Shown here: in pieces, positions 7,844 to 13,301 of the stretch
How positions within the stretch are numbered: the stretch's first letter is position 1
Layout: the number at the start of each line of letters is the position of its first letter
Assembly (NCBI GenBank): GCA_002359975.1
Contig: DENG01000100.1
Coordinates: forward strand, 4,896 to 18,963
DNA from: Polynucleobacter sp. UBA2650
GTDB lineage: Bacteria > Pseudomonadota > Gammaproteobacteria > Burkholderiales > Burkholderiaceae
DNA length: 14,068 nt
Direction: 5' to 3'
Notes under the pieces: generated by a model
The model's input: only the letters and a program-made list of their open reading frames with translations
Database searches by the model: none
Told to the model about the DNA's origin: nothing
Position numbers and translations under genes: made by a program

Positions 7844-9303
7844 AAAATACTTCTAAAAAATCATCCGCATCGTATGGGTCTTCCAAGCGCCTGGCGGGAG
7901 AAAAGAAATACGCAAAAGCAAAGAACGCTAAACCTAATGAGCCCATCAATCCTCAGGGGCAAAAAAATTATTCGCATGCTAAGGCTTTGCCCCAGCACGC
8001 GTTTCATCTAGAGCACATCGTTCCAGAATTACTTCTTTTTAATCAACCCGCGGATCGCGTGGTTAGTCGTTACTTTCGAGCAAACCCAAAATTAGGCAAT
8101 CGAGATCGAGCATTAATTGCAGAAGCTGCCTTCGCAGTGTTACGACGTAAAAACGAGTTCTCGCAGTTTGCAGCTAGCGGTAGTGGACCGCAGGCACGTC
8201 GCCTAGCTTTGCTGGGCTTGGTTTCAGCGCTCTCTGAGGGCGGGCTTGGATCGGGCAATCGCTTAGAAAGCGCCTTAGCAGATTTAGCCTTTGTATTACA
8301 AACAGATGAGTTTGAGTGGTTGCAGCGTTACGGACAAGTTGATCGCAATGCACTTGCCCCAATGATTAAAAATAATCTACCAGAATGGTTGTGGAATGAA
8401 CTAACTCAATCACTTGGTAAAGAGCAGTGTGAGCAATTAGCAGAGACTCTTATGAAACCCGCACCCCTTGATTTGCGTGTCAATACCATGAAGATTAATC
8501 GAGACGATCTGCTTACGCAAATGAATGCCAGCACCAATCGCTTTGAGGCAATCCCAACCCCCTATTCTTTAGATGGCATCCGCATCTTTGGAAAGCCTTC
8601 CTTGCAAACCTCGACCTGGTTCAAGGATGGCCTCTTTGAAGTGCAGGATGAGGGTAGTCAAATCCTGTGTCATCTGCTCGCCCCAAAACGCGGTGAGATG
8701 GTGGTAGATTTTTGTGCAGGCGCAGGCGGCAAGACATTGGCTCTGGGCGCCATGATGCGAAGCACAGGTAGGTTGTATGCCTTTGATACATCCGAGCGAC
8801 GACTGGCAAACCTAAAACCACGTCTTGCGCGCAGTGGTTTATCAAATGTTCATCCAGTTTGGATTGATAGTGAAAACGATCCCAAGATTAAGCGCCTTGC
8901 TGGCAAGATTGATCGGGTGCTGGTGGATGCCCCCTGCAGTGGTTTGGGAACTATTCGGCGTAATCCAGACCTCAAGTGGCGTCAGACCCCTGAGGAAATC
9001 AAGAAATTAGGCCAAACTCAGCTAGCGATCCTGGAATCTGCAGGCCGATTAGTAAAACCGGGTGGTCGCTTGGTCTACGCAACCTGCAGTCTTTTAGATC
9101 AAGAAAATCAGGGACTTGTAGAACTTTTTCTAGAAAAACACCCAGAATTCGAGGTTTTGCCAGCAGCAGAAGCCCTTGGCCAACATTTTTTACATGATGG
9201 AATACCCCTGGGAAGCAGTAATGCCAAGCCCTGGTGGCAGGTTTGGCCGCATATCCATGGAACTGACGGGTTCTTCGGGGCAGTATTACGCCGAAAGCCT
9301 TAA
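7840..9303 (+). CDS. RsmB/NOP-family rRNA cytosine-C5 methyltransferase
   Basis: SAM-dependent enzyme of the Nol1/Nop2/Sun family that methylates cytosine C5 in RNA, most likely 16S rRNA. The 487 residues start with a lysine/serine/alanine-rich tail (1-50), then a NusB-like helical region (about 55-200, with NRDRALIAEAAFAVLRR) that resembles RsmB rather than RsmF. The methyltransferase core follows: SAM-binding FCAGAGGKT (291-299), VDAPCSGLGTIRRNPDLKW with C366, and VYATCSLL with C416. These cysteines match the release and nucleophilic cysteines of the family. It overlaps purN by four bases and has no clear ribosome binding site, so translation is probably coupled. I give no symbol because many Burkholderiales have a separate rsmB next to fmt, and this could be a paralogue with another target position. 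Confidence 0.85.
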   Translation: MKNTSKKSSASYGSSKRLAGEKKYAKAKNAKPNEPINPQGQKNYSHAKALPQHAFHLEHIVPELLLFNQPADRVVSRYFRANPKLGNRDRALIAEAAFAVLRRKNEFSQFAASGSGPQARRLALLGLVSALSEGGLGSGNRLESALADLAFVLQTDEFEWLQRYGQVDRNALAPMIKNNLPEWLWNELTQSLGKEQCEQLAETLMKPAPLDLRVNTMKINRDDLLTQMNASTNRFEAIPTPYSLDGIRIFGKPSLQTSTWFKDGLFEVQDEGSQILCHLLAPKRGEMVVDFCAGAGGKTLALGAMMRSTGRLYAFDTSERRLANLKPRLARSGLSNVHPVWIDSENDPKIKRLAGKIDRVLVDAPCSGLGTIRRNPDLKWRQTPEEIKKLGQTQLAILESAGRLVKPGGRLVYATCSLLDQENQGLVELFLEKHPEFEVLPAAEALGQHFLHDGIPLGSSNAKPWWQVWPHIHGTDGFFGAVLRRKP

Positions 9304-9315
9304 AATAAAGGGGTA

Positions 9316-9332
9316 TAGGGCTTCATAGCCTA
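9316..9332 (+). other. Weak hairpin between the methyltransferase and desaturase genes
   Basis: TAGG-CT (9316-9322, one bulged G at 9320) can pair with AGCCTA (9327-9332) around the loop TCAT, followed by CCTTTT a few bases on. It might be a weak terminator for the purN unit, but the stem is only six pairs and the T-run is interrupted. Confidence 0.2.
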
Positions 9333-9342
9333 GATTCCTTTT

Positions 9343-9347
9343 GGAGA
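9343..9347 (+). promoter_or_regulatory. Ribosome binding site fixing the desaturase TTG start
   Basis: GGAGA stands six bases before TTG at 9354. The nearest in-frame ATG (9393) has no such sequence in front, which decides for the TTG. Confidence 0.7.
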
Positions 9348-9353
9348 ACTTGT

Positions 9354-10559
9354 TTGGAAATTAGCGGACTCACTTCGTTTCATGATTCATTGATGCAATG
9401 GTTGGCCAATGGCTATCTGGATTGGGCGTGGTGGCAGATTGTTATTTTCACCCTTGTGATGACCCATATCACTATTGCAAGTGTGACGATTTTTTTACAT
9501 CGTTGCCAAGCCCATCGTGCTCTAGACCTGCATCCACTACCTTCCCACTTTTTCCGTTTTTGGTTGTGGTTAACCACTGGAATGGTTACCAAAGAATGGG
9601 CATCTGTACATCGCAAGCACCATGCTAAATGCGAGTCCGTAGACGATCCCCATAGCCCACAAATTTTGGGTATTGATACTGTTTTATTGCGTGGCGCTGA
9701 ACTTTATAAGATAGAGGCTGCTAAGCAAGAGACCCTCGATAAGTTTGGACATGGCACCCCGGATGATTGGATGGAGCGCAACATCTACTCTAAGTTCTCG
9801 TGGCAGGGTGTTGGTCTGATGTTAATCATCGATGTATTTCTGTTTGGCGGGATTGGCGCTACTGTTTGGGCAGTACAAATGCTATGGATTCCGATTACTG
9901 CTGCCGGCGTTATTAATGGTATCGGCCACTTCTGGGGGTATCGCAACTACGATTGTGAAGACGCTTCAACCAATATTGTTCCCTGGGGAATCTTGATAGG
10001 TGGCGAGGAGTTACATAACAACCATCACACCTATGCGACTAGCGCAAAGCTGTCAAACAAGTGGTATGAGTTTGATATTGGTTGGATGTATATCTGTGCC
10101 CTAAGTTCCCTTGGCCTGGCTAAGGTGAAAAAGGTCCCCCCCAAGCCTGTGCTTTCCGAGGTTCGCCCGGCAGATGATCAAACCCTTGAGGCTGTTATTG
10201 CCAATCGTTACGAAATCATGGCCCGCTACAGCAAAACCTTACAACGCTGTATTGCCAATGAGTTCCAGAACATGCAAGAGTTTGCCACTCACCTTAAAGA
10301 TGCGCGAGATTGGCTTTATAAGGACGAAGCAAAGCTAAGCTCTGATGAAAAACAAAAACTGGAGGAGTTAATGAAGACCAATCCTCAGTTGCGCAAGATG
10401 ATTGAGATGCGTCGTGAACTCCATGCTATTTGGGGGCGCTCCAATGCGACCCGCGAGCAACTGTTAACCCAGTTGCGTTCTTGGTGCCATCGAGCGGAAG
10501 AGGCTGGACCAAACTCTCTTAAAGAGTTCTCGCTGCGCCTTAGACGTTACTCAAACTAA
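9354..10559 (+). CDS. Membrane acyl-CoA (delta-9 type) fatty acid desaturase
   Basis: Integral-membrane di-iron desaturase that introduces a double bond into saturated acyl chains, adjusting membrane fluidity. The 401 residues contain the three histidine boxes of the stearoyl-CoA desaturase-like family: HRCQAH (49-54), HRKHH (86-90) and HNNHH (221-225), plus H192 in GHFWGYRNYD. Hydrophobic segments lie near 26-47, 65-77, 152-171 and 173-195. After about residue 265 comes a charged, probably helical tail of some 135 residues that minimal desaturases lack; it resembles the tail I associate with Pseudomonas and Burkholderia DesB-type enzymes. The substrate (acyl-CoA or phospholipid) cannot be read from the sequence. 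The start is TTG, supported by GGAGA six bases upstream. The gene ends just ahead of a bidirectional terminator. No clear promoter is seen in the 50-base spacer before it. Confidence 0.9.
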   Translation: MEISGLTSFHDSLMQWLANGYLDWAWWQIVIFTLVMTHITIASVTIFLHRCQAHRALDLHPLPSHFFRFWLWLTTGMVTKEWASVHRKHHAKCESVDDPHSPQILGIDTVLLRGAELYKIEAAKQETLDKFGHGTPDDWMERNIYSKFSWQGVGLMLIIDVFLFGGIGATVWAVQMLWIPITAAGVINGIGHFWGYRNYDCEDASTNIVPWGILIGGEELHNNHHTYATSAKLSNKWYEFDIGWMYICALSSLGLAKVKKVPPKPVLSEVRPADDQTLEAVIANRYEIMARYSKTLQRCIANEFQNMQEFATHLKDARDWLYKDEAKLSSDEKQKLEELMKTNPQLRKMIEMRRELHAIWGRSNATREQLLTQLRSWCHRAEEAGPNSLKEFSLRLRRYSN

Positions 10560-10568
10560 GTAAAGAAA

Positions 10569-10589
10569 AAACCCGCATTAAGCGGGTTT
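10569..10589. terminator. Bidirectional intrinsic terminator (desaturase / rpmG)
   Basis: Perfect eight-base stem AAACCCGC (10569-10576) and GCGGGTTT (10582-10589) with loop ATTAA. On the minus strand it is followed by TTTTTTCTTT, a strong terminator for rpmB-rpmG. On the plus strand it is followed by TTTATTTC, adequate for the desaturase gene that ends at 10559. Confidence 0.9.
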
Positions 10590-10599
10590 ATTTCAATGG

Positions 10600-10622
10600 A
10601 AGATTAAGACTTACTTAATCTT
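10600..10622 (-). other. Hairpin with the rpmG stop codon in its loop
   Basis: A perfect nine-base inverted repeat, AAGATTAAG (10600-10608) and CTTAATCTT (10614-10622), encloses the five bases ACTTA. On the minus strand the loop contains the rpmG TAA (10613-10611), and one arm is its last three codons. It is A/T-rich and lies 10 bases before the real terminator in the direction of rpmG transcription. Function unknown; possibly a secondary 3' structure. Confidence 0.5.
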
Positions 10623-10778
10623 TGTTTCTTTGTAAGCGACGTGCTTACGAACCTTTGGATCAAACTTCATGATCTCCATTTTTTCTGGTTTGGTTCTTTT
10701 GTTCTTTGTAGTGGTATAGAAGTGACCAGTACCAGCACTGGACTCCAACTTAATTTTCTCTCTTGCGCCCTTAGCCAT
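10611..10778 (-). CDS. rpmG: 50S ribosomal protein L33
   Basis: Small protein of the large ribosomal subunit, near the E site. The 55 residues read [18 protein letters not shown] at the start, then [20 protein letters not shown] and end in KETKIK: a full-length L33. It lacks the CxxC pairs of zinc-binding L33 paralogues, so it is the zinc-independent form. AAGGA (10791-10787 on this strand) lies eight bases before the ATG and overlaps the rpmB stop codon. The gap to rpmB is 11 bases, so the two are co-transcribed and probably translationally coupled. A terminator follows at 10569-10589. Confidence 0.97.
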   Translation of the reverse strand: MAKGAREKIKLESSAGTGHFYTTTKNKRTKPEKMEIMKFDPKVRKHVAYKETKIK

Positions 10779-10789
10779 TCAGATATTCC

Positions 10790-11023
10790 TTAAACTTGAC
10801 CGCGAGCACGAAGATCGGCCAAAACAGAATCAATTCCGTTCTTGTCGATGATGCGTAAACCAGCATTCGTTAAACGAAGGCTAACCCAACGATTTTCAGA
10901 TTCAACCCAAAAGCGACGATTTTGCAAATTAGGCAAAAAGCGACGTTTGGTCTTATTGTTTGCATGGGAAACATTATTGCCAACCATTGGCTTTTTCCCA
11001 GTGACTTGGCAAACTTTTGCCAT
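10790..11023 (-). CDS. rpmB: 50S ribosomal protein L28
   Basis: Large-subunit ribosomal protein of 77 residues. It begins [20 protein letters not shown] and continues with [13 protein letters not shown], the basic rRNA-binding segment typical of L28, ending with [10 protein letters not shown]. The ATG at 11023 has AAAGGAG (11036-11030 on this strand) six bases upstream; the longer in-frame reading to 11092 adds a non-homologous hydrophobic extension and is rejected. It is first in the rpmB-rpmG pair, and radC lies upstream on the same strand, the order also seen in E. coli (radC-rpmB-rpmG). A candidate extended -10 promoter lies 30 bases before the start. Confidence 0.97.
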   Translation of the reverse strand: MAKVCQVTGKKPMVGNNVSHANNKTKRRFLPNLQNRRFWVESENRWVSLRLTNAGLRIIDKNGIDSVLADLRARGQV

Positions 11024-11052
11024 GACACACTCCTTTATTACGAAAAACAAAG

Positions 11053-11060
11053 ATTGTAGC
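11053..11060 (-). promoter_or_regulatory. Candidate extended -10 promoter of rpmB-rpmG
   Basis: On the minus strand TACAAT (11058-11053) is preceded by TG and one spacer base, the extended -10 pattern. Transcription would begin near 11046, leaving about 23 leader bases with the strong AAAGGAG site. No good -35 is visible, which the TG element could offset. An inverted repeat CTAGC/GCTAG (11067-11083) lies immediately upstream. Confidence 0.5.
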
Positions 11061-11066
11061 AGGCAT

Positions 11067-11083
11067 CTAGCGATTAGGGCTAG
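11067..11083. repeat. Short inverted repeat upstream of the rpmB promoter
   Basis: CTAGC (11067-11071) and GCTAG (11079-11083) separated by seven bases, just upstream of the candidate extended -10 of rpmB. No T-run follows on either strand. It could be a regulator site or chance. Confidence 0.25.
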
Positions 11084-11121
11084 GGAAAGCATCGCGGTGA
11101 GTAGGGCACCTTATATTAAGT

Positions 11122-11133
11122 TAGTAATTACTA
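11122..11133. repeat. 12-base perfect palindrome between radC and rpmB
   Basis: TAGTAATTACTA is its own reverse complement and starts five bases after the radC stop in the direction of radC. With no loop and no T-run it cannot be an intrinsic terminator; radC read-through into rpmB is therefore possible. A protein-binding site is possible but unproven. Confidence 0.3.
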
Positions 11134-11137
11134 TCAT

Positions 11138-11851
11138 TTATAGCCTATTTAAAAGGCCTGCATCTGAAAATGAGAAAAATCCATGCCCTGCAACAATGCA
11201 GTGATCGAGAAGTTCAATATCAACCCAAGAAAGGGCCTCCTGAAGGTCTTTAGTGATCAATTCATCTTGAGGGCTTGGGAGAGGGTTCCCGCCAGGGTGG
11301 TTGTGGGCAACGATGAGGCTGCTTGCGTTTCGCGCTAAGGACTCTTTAATTATTTCTCTGGGGTAGATGGCCGTTCGGTCAATCGAACCTCTAAAAAGCT
11401 CTTGGCATTCGATGAGTCGGTTACTGGAGTCTAGGTAAAGACATAAGAAGACCTCATGAGGTAGTCTCCCAATTTTGGCCTGTAAAAACTCTCTGACCTG
11501 GAGGAGGGAACTAAAAACAGCCCCAGCGCATAGACTTTCTTGGAGACAGCGCCTAACAAGTTCATAGGCAGCTTGAATTTGTGCCCACTTCGATGGCCCC
11601 ATCCCAAAGCACTTACAAATATCTTCGGTATTTGCATTCACTAGCCCCTGAATCCCTTGAAATTGTGTCAAGAGATCTTGTGCCAGTGAAACGGCACTTT
11701 TGCCCTTCACGCCCGCCCTTAAAAAAATGGCTAGTAATTCTGCATCGGAGAGGGAGCTCGCACCCTGGAGGCGTAATTTTTCCCGAGGCTGATGGGCTTT
11801 TGGCCATGAAGAGATTGGGCGATGCTGGGACTCTCTCGCTACAATGGCCAT
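11138..11851 (-). CDS. radC: RadC family JAB/MPN-domain protein
   Basis: Member of the UPF0758/RadC family. Despite the name, a DNA repair role is not established: the E. coli radC102 allele was later traced to recG. The 237 residues comprise an N-terminal region with WPKAHQPREKL (16-26) and SDAELLAIFLRAG (35-47), a helix-hairpin-helix-like stretch (about 55-100, FGMGPSKWAQIQAAYEL), and a C-terminal JAB metal-binding domain with H183, H185, S193 and D196 in the HxH...SxxD motif, so it should bind zinc. ATG 11851 fits the family; the longer reading to 11980 would lie inside fkpB. Its start abuts the fkpB start on the other strand with no base between them, and no Shine-Dalgarno sequence is visible. 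rpmB-rpmG follow on the same strand. Confidence 0.92.
   Translation of the reverse strand: MAIVARESQHRPISSWPKAHQPREKLRLQGASSLSDAELLAIFLRAGVKGKSAVSLAQDLLTQFQGIQGLVNANTEDICKCFGMGPSKWAQIQAAYELVRRCLQESLCAGAVFSSLLQVREFLQAKIGRLPHEVFLCLYLDSSNRLIECQELFRGSIDRTAIYPREIIKESLARNASSLIVAHNHPGGNPLPSPQDELITKDLQEALSWVDIELLDHCIVAGHGFFSFSDAGLLNRL
11840..11845 (+). promoter_or_regulatory. Candidate -10 for fkpB-ispH
   Basis: TACAAT, with TTGGGC (11815-11820) 19 bases upstream as a possible -35. Standard spacing puts the transcript start at about 11852, the A of the fkpB ATG, so the mRNA would be leaderless. This agrees with the lack of any Shine-Dalgarno sequence. It lies inside the radC coding region. Confidence 0.35.
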
Positions 11852-12298
11852 ATGAGTGAGCTTACCGTTACCCCCACTGCTTTTTTGACCCTGAATTACC
11901 GTTTGGTTTTGCCCAACGGGGAGGACTACATCAATACCTTTGAGGATAGCCCTGCGACTATGCAGTTGGGAACCGGTCAATTTGCCCCCTGCTTTGAAAA
12001 AGCATTAATGGGCGCAAAGGCTGGTGAGAAACGTTCCGCCACGATCTCGGCAAAAGAAGGCTTTGGGGAGCACAAGCCAGAGTTAGTGCAGTGGGTCTCT
12101 ATGGAGACCTTAGTCTGCAATACTGACGAGGTATCAGAATTTAAGCCAGGTGATATTGTTGAGTTTAATGCTCCAGGCGGGGCACAATATGCAGGTGTAT
12201 TACAGTCGATTAACGAGGAAGGCGCGTGGTTCGATTTCAACCACCCCTTGGCAGGTAAAGACCTCAGTTTTGAAGCTGAAATAGTTGCTATTTTGTAA
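11852..12298 (+). CDS. fkpB: FKBP-type peptidyl-prolyl cis-trans isomerase (SlpA/FkpB type)
   Basis: Cytoplasmic prolyl isomerase and chaperone of the SlyD/SlpA group. The 148 residues show the FKBP strands [15 protein letters not shown] and [25 protein letters not shown] split by the expected turn, then [17 protein letters not shown] leading into the inserted flap (about 73-122), and the closing strand [15 protein letters not shown] typical of this group. There is no His-rich metal-binding tail, which separates it from SlyD. ATG 11852 fits the family; the in-frame ATG at 11822 lies within radC and gives ten extra non-homologous residues. It is followed after 10 bases by ispH, the order also found in E. 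coli, where both sit behind lspA. Confidence 0.92.
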   Translation: MSELTVTPTAFLTLNYRLVLPNGEDYINTFEDSPATMQLGTGQFAPCFEKALMGAKAGEKRSATISAKEGFGEHKPELVQWVSMETLVCNTDEVSEFKPGDIVEFNAPGGAQYAGVLQSINEEGAWFDFNHPLAGKDLSFEAEIVAIL

Positions 12299-12308
12299 AA
12301 AACAAACC

Positions 12309-13268
12309 ATGTCAAATACCAGTACATCACAAGATTCCTCTGAAATTTTGTTGGCACAGCCGCGTGGGTTTTGTGCGGGCGTTGATCGCGCCATCAATAT
12401 CGTGAATGAAGCATTGAATCGTTTTGGCGCACCCATCTATGTCCGCCATGAAATTGTTCATAACAAATATGTTGTTGACGAGTTGCGCGAGAAGGGTGCA
12501 ATATTTGTGGATGAGATAGAAGAAATTCCACGTGGGTCGATTGTTATATACAGTGCACATGGGGTCTCTCAAGAAGTGCGTAAAGAGGCCGAGAATCGTG
12601 GCTTGCAGGTGTATGACGCAACCTGCCCATTGGTAACCAAGGTTCATGTAGAAGTTGTCAAGTTGTGCAAGGATGGCTATACGGTATTTATGATTGGTCA
12701 TGCCGGACATCCTGAAGTTGAGGGCACGATGGGCCAAGTGGATAAGGGCATTTTTTTAATTGAAAGTATTGAAGATGTGGAGAAACTCGCTTTCTCGGCG
12801 AATGAAAATTTAGCCTTTGTTACACAAACTACCTTATCGGTGGATGAGACTAAAGAAATTGTGAATGCACTCACGAAGAAATTTCCTAAAATTATTCAAC
12901 CCAAGAAACAAGATATTTGCTACGCCACCCAAAACCGACAAGATGCGGTCAAGTTCATGGCTCCCAAAGTGGAGTTAGTGATTGTCGTGGGTAGCAAGGC
13001 GAGTTCGAATTCGAATCGCCTGAGAGAATTAGCTGAAAAACTTGGCGTACCTGCTTACATGGTGGATGCTCCAGAACAGCTTCAGCCAGAATGGTTCGCT
13101 GGTAAGAAGCGTATCGGGCTTACTGCAGGTGCTTCAGCCCCAGAGAGTTTGGCACAAGCGATCGTATCGCGGATTCAAGAGTTTGGACCGCGTCAAGTGC
13201 GTTCTTTAGACGGAGTGATTGAAGACGTTATCTTTTCGCTACCAAAGAATTTGACTCACCCTAGTTAA
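12309..13268 (+). CDS. ispH: 4-hydroxy-3-methylbut-2-enyl diphosphate reductase
   Basis: Last enzyme of the MEP (non-mevalonate) isoprenoid pathway, reducing HMBPP to isopentenyl and dimethylallyl diphosphate with an oxygen-sensitive Fe-S cluster. The 319 residues keep the three cluster cysteines C22 ([10 protein letters not shown]), C106 ([11 protein letters not shown]) and C204 ([11 protein letters not shown]). They also keep the substrate-binding histidines H51 (EIVHNKYVV), H84 (YSAHGVS) and H134, the catalytic glutamate E136 in GHPEVEGT, and the diphosphate-binding [11 protein letters not shown] and AGASAPE. ATG 12309 matches the family; an in-frame TTG at 12285 would overlap fkpB. No Shine-Dalgarno is visible in the 10-base spacer, so coupling to fkpB is likely. 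No terminator is seen in the 33 bases before the next gene. Confidence 0.97.
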   Translation: MSNTSTSQDSSEILLAQPRGFCAGVDRAINIVNEALNRFGAPIYVRHEIVHNKYVVDELREKGAIFVDEIEEIPRGSIVIYSAHGVSQEVRKEAENRGLQVYDATCPLVTKVHVEVVKLCKDGYTVFMIGHAGHPEVEGTMGQVDKGIFLIESIEDVEKLAFSANENLAFVTQTTLSVDETKEIVNALTKKFPKIIQPKKQDICYATQNRQDAVKFMAPKVELVIVVGSKASSNSNRLRELAEKLGVPAYMVDAPEQLQPEWFAGKKRIGLTAGASAPESLAQAIVSRIQEFGPRQVRSLDGVIEDVIFSLPKNLTHPS

Positions 13269-13287
13269 ATATTATTTCATCATCCTT

Positions 13288-13293
13288 AGGAGA
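13288..13293 (+). promoter_or_regulatory. Ribosome binding site of the LivK-like gene
   Basis: AGGAGA eight bases before the ATG at 13302. It is among the few textbook Shine-Dalgarno sequences in this window, suggesting strong, independent translation. Confidence 0.75.
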
Positions 13294-13301
13294 TTTTGGC
13301 T

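Noticed and set aside
10146..10556. Insertion sequence remnant in the desaturase 3' part
   Set aside because: The frame is intact to the stop, there are no terminal inverted or direct repeats, and codon use looks like the rest; at most it is an old domain-level similarity.
11122..11133. 12-base palindrome as a radC terminator
   Set aside because: There is no loop, the stem is A/T-rich and no T-run follows, so it cannot serve as an intrinsic terminator.
11852..11980. 43-residue N-terminal extension of RadC
   Set aside because: The segment is antisense to the conserved FKBP coding region and unlike RadC N-termini.
13251..13278. TTGACT as a -35 for a LivK-like gene promoter
   Set aside because: At 16-18 bases downstream the hexamers (TATTTC, ATTTCA) match the -10 consensus poorly; better A/T stretches are too close.
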